Shown one piece after another: positions 28,278 to 36,672 of a DNA stretch of 64,000 nt. Below the pieces are notes generated by a model. That model ran no database searches, had not been told where the DNA came from, and saw nothing but the letters and a program-made list of their open reading frames with translations. How positions within the stretch are numbered: the first letter of the stretch is position 1; each line of letters opens with the position of its first letter. The stretch spans positions 186,001 through 250,000 of the forward strand of contig NZ_MZXW01000015.1 of the NCBI RefSeq assembly GCF_004123905.1, in the 5' to 3' direction. The position numbers and the translations under genes were made by a program. The stretch is from Bradyrhizobium betae. Lineage in GTDB: Bacteria > Pseudomonadota > Alphaproteobacteria > Rhizobiales > Xanthobacteraceae.

Positions 28278-29897
28278 CTACCTCGCATCCTCCAGAATCA
28301 TCGTCGCGCCTTTCTCGGCGATCATCGCTGTCGGCGTGTTGGTATTGCCTGAGGTGATGGTCGGCATGATCGAGGCATCGACGATGCGCAATCCGTTGAG
28401 GCCGTAGAAGCGCAGGCGTTCGTCGACCACCGCCATCGGGTCGCTCGCCGCGCCCATTTTGGCGGTGCCGACGGGATGGAAGATGGTGGTGCCGATGTCG
28501 CCGGCGGCCTTTGCGAGCGAGGCATCGTCGTCGCCGACGGAGGGGCCGGGCAGATATTCGCTCGGGCGGTATTTTGCCAGCGCCTTCTGCTGCATCAGGC
28601 GGCGGGTGGTGCGGATGGCGTCGGCGCCGACCTGGCGGTCGTCGTCGGTCGAGAGGTAATTCGGCGCGATGATGGGCTTCTCGTCCGGGCTCGCCGCGCG
28701 CAGCCGCACGGTGCCGCGCGAGGTCGGCTGGAGATTGCAGGCGCTGACGGTGATCGCGGGGAAGCGGTGCAGCGGATCGCCGAACTTGTCGAGCGACAGC
28801 GGCTGCACGTGAAACTGGATGTTGGCGCGCGCGCGCGTCGCGTCAGAACGCGTGAAGACGCCGAGCTGCGACGGCGCCATGGTGAGGGGACCGCGGCGGC
28901 GGAAGGCATAGTCGAGGCCCATCAGGCCGCGGCGGAACAGGTTGTAGTAGGTCTCGTTCAGCGTGCGCACGCCCTCGACCTTGTAGATCGCGCGCTGCTG
29001 GAGATGGTCCTGCAGATTGCGGCCGACGCCGGGCTTGTCCATGACGATGTCGATGCCGAGCGGCGACAGCCAGTCGGCCGGGCCAATGCCGGAGCGATGC
29101 AACACCTGCACCGAACCGATCGAGCCTGCCGAAAGGATCACCTCGCGTTTGGCGCGCGCCTCGATGATCTCGCCGTTCTGCATGAAGCGGACGCCGACGG
29201 CGCGGCCCTGCTCGATGATGAGGCGGTCGACCAGCACGTGCTTCTCGAGCCGCAAATTGGGACGATTCAGCACGGGCTTGAGGAAGCCGCGCGCTGACGA
29301 CCAGCGCCGGCCGCGCTTCTGGTTGACGTGGAAATAGCTGGTGCCTTCGTTGTCGCCGGTGTTGAAATCCGGGATGCGCTTGATGCCCATCTCCTCGGCG
29401 GCGTCCCCGACCGCATCGAGCACATCCCACGACAGCCGCGGCGCCTCGATGCGCCAGCCGCCGCCTGTGCCGTGATGCTCGCTCGCGCCGAGGAAGTGAT
29501 CCTCCAACCGCTTGAAAAGCGGCAGCACGTCGTCGTAGCCCCAGCCGGTCATGCCGAGCTGGCGCCAATGGTCGTAATCGGCGGCCTGTCCGCGCATCGA
29601 GATCATGGCGTTGATTGCGGAAGAGCCGCCGATCACCTTGCCGCGGGGATAGGCCAGCGAGCGGCCGTTCAGGCCCGGCTCGGCCTCGGTCTTGAACATC
29701 CAGTCCGAGCGCGGATTGCCGATCGCGAAGAGATAGCCGACCGGAATGTGGAACCAGATCCAGTTGTCGTCGCCGCCGGCTTCGAGGATGAGAACGCGGT
29801 TCCCCGGTACGGCCGAGAGCCGGTTGGCAAGAATGCAGCCGGCGGTGCCGGCACCGACGACAATGTAGTCAAACTCACCTTCGAGCCGCCTTGGCAT
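28278..29897 (-). CDS. GMC family FAD oxidoreductase (choline/alcohol dehydrogenase-like)
   Basis: The product has 539 residues. FAD-binding motif DYIVVGAGTAGC at 10-21, the GMC signature around RGKVIGGSSAINAM, the second signature AGSIGSVQVLHRSGIGP, and the C-terminal VVDASIMPTITSGNTNTP with the catalytic-region His earlier in IFHPVGTAKMG. Enzymes of this length oxidise alcohols such as choline, glycols or long-chain alcohols. No betaine aldehyde dehydrogenase or BetI is nearby, so choline is not supported. It precedes the alpha/beta hydrolase in a two-gene unit. Confidence 0.9.
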   Translation of the reverse strand: MPRRLEGEFDYIVVGAGTAGCILANRLSAVPGNRVLILEAGGDDNWIWFHIPVGYLFAIGNPRSDWMFKTEAEPGLNGRSLAYPRGKVIGGSSAINAMISMRGQAADYDHWRQLGMTGWGYDDVLPLFKRLEDHFLGASEHHGTGGGWRIEAPRLSWDVLDAVGDAAEEMGIKRIPDFNTGDNEGTSYFHVNQKRGRRWSSARGFLKPVLNRPNLRLEKHVLVDRLIIEQGRAVGVRFMQNGEIIEARAKREVILSAGSIGSVQVLHRSGIGPADWLSPLGIDIVMDKPGVGRNLQDHLQQRAIYKVEGVRTLNETYYNLFRRGLMGLDYAFRRRGPLTMAPSQLGVFTRSDATRARANIQFHVQPLSLDKFGDPLHRFPAITVSACNLQPTSRGTVRLRAASPDEKPIIAPNYLSTDDDRQVGADAIRTTRRLMQQKALAKYRPSEYLPGPSVGDDDASLAKAAGDIGTTIFHPVGTAKMGAASDPMAVVDERLRFYGLNGLRIVDASIMPTITSGNTNTPTAMIAEKGATMILEDAR

Positions 29898-30072
29898 TCT
29901 GCTTCCACCCGGATGGTCACTTGACGTTCCGTCCTAATAGGCAGACGCAGCGGACCGGGACAAGTCCCGGCCATGCCGGATGGACAGGCTAGGCCCCGAT
30001 GTCAGGCAGTTGGGTGGACTGGCGCTTGCATGGTAGACAGTCCTGTATTTTCAACAAAGCTTGAGACCCTCA

Positions 30073-31245
30073 ATGCCCATCGTGAACCGTGTCGCCGACC
30101 TTCAACCCGATATTCAGGCCTGGCGCCGGGACATCCATGAGCATCCGGAGCTGCTGTACGACGTCCACCGCACCGCAGCATTCGTGGCGGACCGGCTGCG
30201 CGAGTTTGGCTGCGATGAGGTCGTGACCGGCCTTGGTCAGACCGGCGTGGTCGGCGTGATCAAGGGCAACAAGCCGGCGGGCGAGGGCCTCAAGGCCATC
30301 GGCCTGCGCGCCGACATGGATGCGCTGCCGATCGACGAGCAGACCAACCTGCCTTACGCCTCCAAGACGCCGGGCAAGATGCACGCCTGCGGCCATGACG
30401 GCCATACCGCGATGCTGCTTGGCGCTGCGCGCTATCTCGCCGAGACCCGCAACTTCGCCGGCGATGCGGTCGTGATCTTCCAGCCGGCCGAGGAGGGCGG
30501 CGCCGGCGGCTTGGCCATGGTCAAGGACGGCATCATGGAGCGCTTCGGCATCGAGCAGGTCTACGGCATGCACAACGGTCCTGGCATTCCGGTCGGCTCG
30601 TTCGCGATCCGATCGGGTCCGATCATGGCGGCGACCGACGAGGTCGACATCATGATCGAGGGCCTCGGCGGCCATGCCGCGCGTCCGCACAAATGCATCG
30701 ATTCCGTGCTGGTCGGCGCACAGGTGATCACGGCGTTGCAGTCGATCGTCGCGCGCAGCGTCGATCCCTTGGAATCCGCCGTGATCTCGATCTGCGAATT
30801 CCATGCCGGCAACGCCCGCAACGTCATTCCGCAAACCGCGACGCTGCGGGGCACCATCCGCACGCTGTCGCCGGAAGTGCGCAAGCTGGTCGAGAAGCGC
30901 GTGCACGAGGTGGTGGCGGGCGTCGCGCAGATCACCGGCGCCAAGATCGATCTGCGCTACAAGCGCAACTACCCCGTCGTGAACAACCACGCCGCCGAGA
31001 CGGAAGTCGCGCGGCGTATCGCGAAGCAGGTTGCGGGCGATGCCAATGTGCACGAGATGCCGCCGCTGATGGGCGGCGAGGATTTCGCCTATATGCTGGA
31101 AGCGCGCCCCGGCGCCTTCATCTTCTGCGGCAATGGCGACAGCGCCGGCCTGCATCACCCCGCCTACAATTTTGACGACAAGGCGATCGTGTTCGGCACG
31201 TCCTACTGGGTCAAGCTGGTCGAGGAATCGCTCGCGGCGTCGTAG
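30073..31245 (+). CDS. M20 family amidohydrolase (hippurate hydrolase-like)
   Basis: The product has 390 residues. Metal and catalytic motifs: RRDIHEHPEL, GLRADMDALPIDE, HACGHDGHTAMLLG, FQPAEEGGAGG and, at the end, PLMGGEDFAYML. These fit the M20D aminoacylase/carboxypeptidase group, which cleaves N-acyl amino acids with two zinc or manganese ions. ATG 30073 is chosen; TTG 30061 is also in frame. It stands alone and ends before a strong shared terminator. Confidence 0.9.
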   Translation: MPIVNRVADLQPDIQAWRRDIHEHPELLYDVHRTAAFVADRLREFGCDEVVTGLGQTGVVGVIKGNKPAGEGLKAIGLRADMDALPIDEQTNLPYASKTPGKMHACGHDGHTAMLLGAARYLAETRNFAGDAVVIFQPAEEGGAGGLAMVKDGIMERFGIEQVYGMHNGPGIPVGSFAIRSGPIMAATDEVDIMIEGLGGHAARPHKCIDSVLVGAQVITALQSIVARSVDPLESAVISICEFHAGNARNVIPQTATLRGTIRTLSPEVRKLVEKRVHEVVAGVAQITGAKIDLRYKRNYPVVNNHAAETEVARRIAKQVAGDANVHEMPPLMGGEDFAYMLEARPGAFIFCGNGDSAGLHHPAYNFDDKAIVFGTSYWVKLVEESLAAS

Positions 31246-31268
31246 GGCCGAACGCGAAGCAAAAACGA

Positions 31269-31297
31269 AAAGGGCCCGTGCAACGCACGGGCCCTTT
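31269..31297. terminator. bidirectional hairpin terminator
   Basis: The perfect 12-bp arms AAAGGGCCCGTG and CACGGGCCCTTT enclose a five-base loop, between the convergent amidohydrolase and phosphate carrier genes. Confidence 0.87.
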
Positions 31298-31321
31298 GTC
31301 TTTGAGGGATCTGATCGCTTC

Positions 31322-32950
31322 TCAGAAAAGCCGCGAGAAGATCACGTAGAGCGTGCCTGACAGCAGGATCGCGACCGGCAGCGTCAGCACCCAAGCCATC
31401 AGCATGTTCCTAAGGGTGGCGAACTGCAGGCCCGAACCGTTGGCGGCCATCGCACCTGCGACGCCCGACGACAGGACATGCGTGGTCGAGACCGGCAGGC
31501 CGAACATGTCGGCAGCACCGATGGTGGCAGCGGCGACGAGCTCGGCGGACGCCCCCTGGGCATAGGTGAGATGGGTCTTGCCGATCTTCTCGCCGACGGT
31601 CACGACGATGCGCTTCCAGCCGATCATGGTACCGAGGCCGAGCGCGATCGCCACCGCAACCTTCACCCAGGTCGGGATGAACTTGGTGGCGCTGTCGAGC
31701 CCGCCCTTGTAGGCATTCAGGGTCGCCACCTCGTCCTTGTTGAGGTCGTTTTCCTTGTCCTTCATCAGGAAGCGGATCGCTTCCGAGGTCAGGTACATGT
31801 CGTTACGGGTGTTGCCGACGACTTCCGCCGGCACCTTGTTGAGCGAGCCGTACTTGGCGACCTGATCGCCGACATCCTTCACCAGCACCGCCAGCGAGGG
31901 ATAGGTGCCTTCGCTGATGTGGTGCGAGGTGATGTACTGCGTCACCGCAGGACGGGGATCGCCGATGATCGAGTGGCCGGCGCCCTTGGCGGCAACCACT
32001 TTGGAGGCGGCTTCCGAGACCTTCTGGAACTGTGCCACCTGGGAGTCCGGCAGCGCGCGGTTCAGCGCGTAGGCGGTCGGCACGGTGCCGATCAGGATCA
32101 GCATGATCAGGCCCATGCCCTTCTGGCCGTCGTTCGAGCCATGCGCGAAGCTGACGCCGGTGCAGGTCGCAATCAGCAGGCCGCGGATCCAGAGCGGCGG
32201 CGGCTTGTGGCCGTCCGGCGCGGCATACAACGCCGGGTTCCTGACGATCATCTTGAGCAGCAGCAGGAGAACCGCGGCACAGACGAAGCCGACCAGTGGC
32301 GACAGCAGCAGCGCATAGCCGATCTCGGTGGCCTTGCCCCAGTCCACGCCGGAAGTGCCGTCGCGGCCGCGCATCAATGCGTTGGCAACGCCGACGCCGA
32401 TGATCGAGCCGATCAGGGTGTGCGAGCTCGACGCCGGCAGGCCGAAATACCAGGTGCCGAGATTCCACAGGATCGCAGCGATCAAGAGCGCGAACACCAT
32501 GGCGAAGCCGGCGCTGCTGCCGACCTGGAGGATCAGTTCGACCGGCAACAGCGAGACGATGCCGAACGCCACCGCGCCGGTCGAGGTCAGCACGCCGAGG
32601 AAGTTGAACAGGCCGGACCACATCACCGCAGCTTCCGCCGGCAGCGAGTGAGTGTAGATCACGGTCGCGACCGCATTGGCCGTGTCGTGGAAGCCGTTGA
32701 CGAACTCGAAGCCGAGGGCAATCAAGAGAGCCACGAACAGCAGCATGTAGGGCAGGTAGCTCGTGACCCTGGTGCCGGTCGCATCGACATCGGAATAGAT
32801 GCTGTAGGCTACATAGAGCAGGCCCGCGGCCAAGATGCCGAAGAACAGGATCATGGTCAGCGGGTTGAAACCCTTGTCGAGATTGGGCCGGGAGGCCGGC
32901 TGGATCGGCGCGCCATCGGCTACCGCCCTGTCAAATGCTACATCGGTCAT
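31322..32950 (-). CDS. pit: PiT family inorganic phosphate transporter
   Basis: The product has 542 residues. PiT signature repeats are visible in both halves: GFEFVNGFHDTANAVATVIY and, near the C-terminus, DMFGLPVSTTHVLSSGVAG; the N-half ASSSHTLIGSIIG and SFAHGSNDGQKGMG also fit. It is a low-affinity, proton- or metal-coupled phosphate carrier in the inner membrane. A hydrophilic insert of roughly 150 residues (DSQVAQFQKVSE to about FIPTWVKVAVAI) separates the two halves. No PhoU-like (DUF47) gene accompanies it, unlike many rhizobial pit loci. Confidence 0.92.
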   Translation of the reverse strand: MTDVAFDRAVADGAPIQPASRPNLDKGFNPLTMILFFGILAAGLLYVAYSIYSDVDATGTRVTSYLPYMLLFVALLIALGFEFVNGFHDTANAVATVIYTHSLPAEAAVMWSGLFNFLGVLTSTGAVAFGIVSLLPVELILQVGSSAGFAMVFALLIAAILWNLGTWYFGLPASSSHTLIGSIIGVGVANALMRGRDGTSGVDWGKATEIGYALLLSPLVGFVCAAVLLLLLKMIVRNPALYAAPDGHKPPPLWIRGLLIATCTGVSFAHGSNDGQKGMGLIMLILIGTVPTAYALNRALPDSQVAQFQKVSEAASKVVAAKGAGHSIIGDPRPAVTQYITSHHISEGTYPSLAVLVKDVGDQVAKYGSLNKVPAEVVGNTRNDMYLTSEAIRFLMKDKENDLNKDEVATLNAYKGGLDSATKFIPTWVKVAVAIALGLGTMIGWKRIVVTVGEKIGKTHLTYAQGASAELVAAATIGAADMFGLPVSTTHVLSSGVAGAMAANGSGLQFATLRNMLMAWVLTLPVAILLSGTLYVIFSRLF

Positions 32951-32998
32951 GTTTGGACGCCCCTTAACTTTTTGGAAGGGCTATTGTCCGTCACGGAT

Positions 32999-33016
32999 TT
33001 GAAGGCTGGATGACAG
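32999..33016 (-). promoter_or_regulatory. weak candidate PHO box upstream of pit
   Basis: On the minus strand CTGTCAT is followed, after four bases, by CCTTCAA (4 of 7 matching the CTGTCAT repeat). This is the PhoB half-site spacing and it ends about 50 bases before the pit start. In Sinorhizobium PhoB represses pit. One half is poor, so this is tentative. Confidence 0.3.
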
Positions 33017-33048
33017 CCTGCGTCTTAAAGTCGCTTTCCCACCTATAT

Positions 33049-34491
33049 TTAGGCGGCGCGTGCGGCTTTCCTCTGCAAGCCGGCGGCGATCTTCAGATCT
33101 TCGACAAAGCGCTGATATTCCAGCACCTTGGCTTCCGGATCGGGCAGCCGCAGCAGATAGGAAGGGTGCACTGTCACCAGCGCCTTGCACCCATCGGGCA
33201 GGTCTATGAGCCGGCCGCGGGTCTTGCCGATTGGGTTGATCTTGCCGAACACGCTTTGCGCGGCGGTGGCGCCCATCGCCACGATCAGCTCGGGCCGGAT
33301 TGCCGAAACTTCCCGCTCGTACCATTGCCGGCACGCCCTGATCTCCGGCGTCGCCGGCTTCTGGTGCAGGCGGATCTTTCCCCGTGGCACGAATTTGAAG
33401 TGTTTGACTGCGTTGGTGACATAGACCTTCTTGCGATCGACGCCAGCTTCCTCCAGCGCGCGGTCGAGCATCTGGCCGGCCGGACCGACGAAGGGACGGC
33501 CGGCGAGGTCTTCCTTGTCGCCGGGCTGCTCGCCGACCAGCATGATGGTGGCGTTCTTTGGCCCTTCGCCGAACACGGTCTGCGTCGCGTTCTTGTAGAG
33601 CGGGCAGGCGCGGCAATGCGCGGCTTCCTCGCGGAGCGCTTCGAGATCGTCAGTGACGGTCTTGCGTGTCATCGGAGCCTCCGGCCGCTTCTGAGGCTTG
33701 TGCGGATCGGTTGCGGCGTTGGCGATCATGGCGCCGGTCATGCGCTCGGCGTCCTCGATCAGGGGTTTAATGATCGAAGCCTCGGGCAGGTTCCTCCAGT
33801 ATTTCTTCGGCATCTCGCTCTGCATCGCCTTCACCTTCAACCGCGCCGGATTGAAGATGCTGGCGTAGTAGCGCCGCCAGGTTTCCTCCAACCGGTCTTC
33901 GCCCGGCGCCTCGCTCTTGCTGACGCCGGGGGTGAACGAGAGGGCGTGGCCGTCCCAATGCGCGCAGAGGTCGGGTGTGAGGATCGACCAGGGCATGTCG
34001 GCAAAGCGCTTTGCGAAGAACGGCGCGGCGAGCTCGACGATGTGATGTTCCGGCTCGAACCAGGCAACGTAATGCGCTGCGCGTTCCCGGCCGATTTCGC
34101 GGAAACGCACGAAGGCATGCATCTTGTGCTCGTCGCGATGAACCGCTCTTGCCATCGCAATGACTTGCGCGACATCAGGGTCGGTCGCGACCTCGATGAG
34201 ATCGTGATTGTCCTTCAGCCGGAACAGCAGGCGATAGAGGATCGCAAAGCGTTCGGGGTCGCGATGCAGGATCGCTGATTTCGCGAGATCGACAAATTTG
34301 CCTGATACGGTGAAGGTGCCGTCGTTCACCTCGAGGATCGGAGACGGCGCGGGCGGTGCGAACAACTCGGCTTCGCCGCCCTGCACGGTCCAGGTGACAT
34401 CGGTGGGCTGCACATGATGCAGCACGAGGTGACGTGCAGCTTTGCGCCAGCCAGCGAAATCGGTTTCGGTGTCGAGGGTGATGTACTGCAT
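33049..34491 (-). CDS. DUF4130 (TIGR03915-type) domain fused to UdgX-type uracil-DNA glycosylase
   Basis: The product has 480 residues. The N-terminal half (to about 260) is the putative DNA-repair domain that accompanies the radical-SAM partner (TLDTETDFAGWRKAARHLVL, HRDEHKMHAFVRFREIG). The C-terminal half is a family 4-like uracil-DNA glycosylase: four cluster-type cysteines, GEQPGDKEDLAGRPFVGPAG, and RGKIRLHQKP, which aligns with the UdgX KRRIH loop whose His attacks the abasic sugar. UdgX binds uracil-DNA tightly and covalently. Its ATG shares a base with the stop of the radical-SAM gene (TGATG), so the two are coupled, and both read from the LexA box at 35809. Confidence 0.87.
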   Translation of the reverse strand: MQYITLDTETDFAGWRKAARHLVLHHVQPTDVTWTVQGGEAELFAPPAPSPILEVNDGTFTVSGKFVDLAKSAILHRDPERFAILYRLLFRLKDNHDLIEVATDPDVAQVIAMARAVHRDEHKMHAFVRFREIGRERAAHYVAWFEPEHHIVELAAPFFAKRFADMPWSILTPDLCAHWDGHALSFTPGVSKSEAPGEDRLEETWRRYYASIFNPARLKVKAMQSEMPKKYWRNLPEASIIKPLIEDAERMTGAMIANAATDPHKPQKRPEAPMTRKTVTDDLEALREEAAHCRACPLYKNATQTVFGEGPKNATIMLVGEQPGDKEDLAGRPFVGPAGQMLDRALEEAGVDRKKVYVTNAVKHFKFVPRGKIRLHQKPATPEIRACRQWYEREVSAIRPELIVAMGATAAQSVFGKINPIGKTRGRLIDLPDGCKALVTVHPSYLLRLPDPEAKVLEYQRFVEDLKIAAGLQRKAARAA

Positions 34492-35726
34492 CAGAAGCCA
34501 AACCCCAATTGCGTTGCCTTCGGCTTGAACCGCTCGATCAGCCGCGCCTCGTCGAGGCGATGCGGTGAGGGGCGGTGATCGCAGAGGACGATGAACGGCA
34601 GCGCCTTGTGCTTGGGCACGTGCAGCCGCGCGAGATCGGAGAGGCGGATCGTGGTGGTACGCCGCGTCGCGATGATGCGTTCGACCGCCTTGGTGCCGAA
34701 GCCCGGCACACGCAACAGCTCCTCGCGGCTGGCGCGGTTGACGTCGAGCGGGAAGCGGTCGCGGTGGCGCAGCGCCCAGGCGAGCTTTGGATCGATGTCG
34801 AGCGGCAGCATCGCGCTGTCGTCGACGATCTCCGCAACGTCAAAACCGTAGAACCGCATCAGCCAGTCGGCCTGGTAGAGCCGGTGCTCGCGCAGCAATG
34901 GCGGCGCGCGCAGGGGCAACGCGCGGCTGGCATCGGGGATCGGGCTGAACGCGGAGTAATAGACGCGCCTCAGCCGGTAGGAGCCGTAGAGATTGGCGCT
35001 GCTGTGGAGAATGGTGTGGTCGGAGGCGCTATCTGCGCCGACGATCATCTGCGTGCTTTGGCCGGCCGGTGCGAAACGCTGCGGTTTTGTCTTTGTCTTC
35101 GCGCTGCGGCTTTCTTCGGCCTCGTCCAGCTTCAGCCGCAGCCGGCCCATGGTGCGGCGGATCGCGCGGACGTCTTTCTCCGGCGCGAATTGCTGGAGGC
35201 TCGTTTCCTCCGGCATCTCGATGTTGATGGAGAGGCGGTCGGCATATTTGCCGGCTTCCGCGATCAGCGCGTCGTCGGCCTCGGGAATGGTCTTGAGATG
35301 GATGTAGCCGCGGAAGTGATGCTCCTCGCGCAGCTTTCGCGCGACGCTGACCACCTGCTCCATGGTGTAATCAGGATTGCGGATGATGCCGGAGGAGAGG
35401 AAGAGCCCCTCGATGTAATTGCGCCGGTAGAAGTCGAGCGTCAGCTTGACCAATTCGTCGATGGTGAAGCGGGCACGCGGCACGTTCGAAGAAGCGCGAT
35501 TGACGCAATAGAGGCAATCGTAATTGCAGGCGTTGGTCAGCAGCACCTTGAGCAGCGAGATGCAGCGTCCATCAGGCGCGTAGGAATGGCAGATGCCCAT
35601 GCCCGGCGACGTCGAGCCCATGCCCTTGCCGTCGCTGGAATCCCGCTTCTCGGTGCCGCTGGAGGCGCAGGATGCGTCGTATTTGGCGGCGTCCGCCAGA
35701 ATTTCCAGCTTGCGTTGTACGTCCAT
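34491..35726 (-). CDS. putative DNA modification/repair radical-SAM protein (TIGR03916-type)
   Basis: The product has 411 residues. The cluster motif is C67-x3-C71-x2-C74 in TNACNYDCLYC. The C-terminal part ends with a helix-hairpin-helix-like DNA-binding region (VNRASREELLRVPGFGTKAV). This family is predicted to act in DNA repair and occurs with the DUF4130/UdgX protein; its reaction is unknown. ATG 35726 is preceded by GGGATTCCGGG rather than a strong ribosome site; the frame is open to 35945, but that would cross the SOS box. It is the first gene of a leftward SOS-type unit. Confidence 0.85.
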   Translation of the reverse strand: MDVQRKLEILADAAKYDASCASSGTEKRDSSDGKGMGSTSPGMGICHSYAPDGRCISLLKVLLTNACNYDCLYCVNRASSNVPRARFTIDELVKLTLDFYRRNYIEGLFLSSGIIRNPDYTMEQVVSVARKLREEHHFRGYIHLKTIPEADDALIAEAGKYADRLSINIEMPEETSLQQFAPEKDVRAIRRTMGRLRLKLDEAEESRSAKTKTKPQRFAPAGQSTQMIVGADSASDHTILHSSANLYGSYRLRRVYYSAFSPIPDASRALPLRAPPLLREHRLYQADWLMRFYGFDVAEIVDDSAMLPLDIDPKLAWALRHRDRFPLDVNRASREELLRVPGFGTKAVERIIATRRTTTIRLSDLARLHVPKHKALPFIVLCDHRPSPHRLDEARLIERFKPKATQLGFGF

Positions 35727-35808
35727 CCCGGAATCCCTTTGATTCAACTTACGAATCCGGATGAGCACCAATTCGATTGACTCACCCGATCCCGTTAGCT
35801 TTATATTA

Positions 35809-35823
35809 GAACATATCATGAAC
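35809..35823. promoter_or_regulatory. LexA (SOS) box shared by two divergent operons
   Basis: GAAC, seven bases (ATATCAT), GAAC: the exact alphaproteobacterial LexA operator GAAC-N7-GAAC. It lies 83 bases from the radical-SAM start and 67 bases from the imuA start, in a 163-base divergent intergenic region, so one LexA dimer could repress both directions. Confidence 0.85.
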
Positions 35824-35889
35824 AAATGAGCCAGCCGCTGGTTCTCTTTTTGAGAGCCTTCGGCAATCACCTCTGAAGGAGCGGCGTAG

Positions 35890-36672
35890 ATGAGCGGCGC
35901 ACGAACAAGCGCGCTTGCAACCTTGCGCGGCCAGATCGAGCGCATCGAGACGGCGGAGGTCGTGCATCAGCACGATCGCGTCGCGCTCGGCCATCGCGAG
36001 GCCGACACCGCGTTGAAAGGCGGGCTCGCGCGCGCGGCGATCCATGAAGTGTTTTGCGAGGGGCGGCAGGGTGCAGCAGCGACGGGTTTTGTCACCGGGC
36101 TCGCGGGCCGGGTGACGGCGCGCAAACCGCTGCTATGGGTACGGCAGGATTTTTCGGAACGCGAGACCGGCGCGCTGTCGATGAGCGGGCTCGCCGAGCT
36201 CGGCCTCGATCCGCGCCGCGTGGTGATGGTGCGCGCCGCCGATGTCGAGAGCGCGCTCCGCGCTGCGGCCGATGCGCTTGCCTGCGATGCACTGGGCGCC
36301 GTCGTGCTCGAGCTCTGGGGCGATATCAGGCAGTTCGATCTCGTCGCGAGCCGCAAGCTGACGCTGGCCGCGCAAGCGTCCGGCGTCACGGGTCTGATGT
36401 TGCGGATGGCCGCGCAACCTTTGCCCTCGACCGCGGAGACGCGATGGATGCTGCGCGCGGCGCATTCGCCGCCGGGCTCCGCGTGGAGCGCCTGGGGCGC
36501 GCCGCGCTTCGATGCCGAGCTGTTGCGCAATCGTCATGGCCCGTGCGGCCGGTGGATCATGGAATGGAAATGTGATGAGTGCCAGTTCAGTGAACCGTCG
36601 ACGTATCCTCAGCCTGTGGCTGCCGCGTCTGCCCATCGACCGGATCCAGCGGTTCTTCGGCGCGCTGGGTAA
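35890..36672 (+). CDS. imuA: ImuA, SOS mutagenesis cassette protein
   Basis: The product has 260 residues. It is a RecA/SulA-like protein (ALKGGLARAAIHEVFCEGRQ, PLLWVRQDFSERETGALSMS, MVRAADVESALRAAADALAC) that works with ImuB and DnaE2 in translesion synthesis. ATG 35890 follows AAGGAG. The C-terminal tail RWIMEWKCDECQF is characteristic of alphaproteobacterial ImuA. The gene overlaps imuB by 98 bases in another frame. Damage induction is expected through the LexA box upstream. Confidence 0.88.
   Translation: MSGARTSALATLRGQIERIETAEVVHQHDRVALGHREADTALKGGLARAAIHEVFCEGRQGAAATGFVTGLAGRVTARKPLLWVRQDFSERETGALSMSGLAELGLDPRRVVMVRAADVESALRAAADALACDALGAVVLELWGDIRQFDLVASRKLTLAAQASGVTGLMLRMAAQPLPSTAETRWMLRAAHSPPGSAWSAWGAPRFDAELLRNRHGPCGRWIMEWKCDECQFSEPSTYPQPVAAASAHRPDPAVLRRAG

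Noticed and set aside
31478..33013. 511-codon plus-strand open frame
   Set aside because: It is antisense to the PiT carrier, whose membrane spans and signature repeats are convincing.
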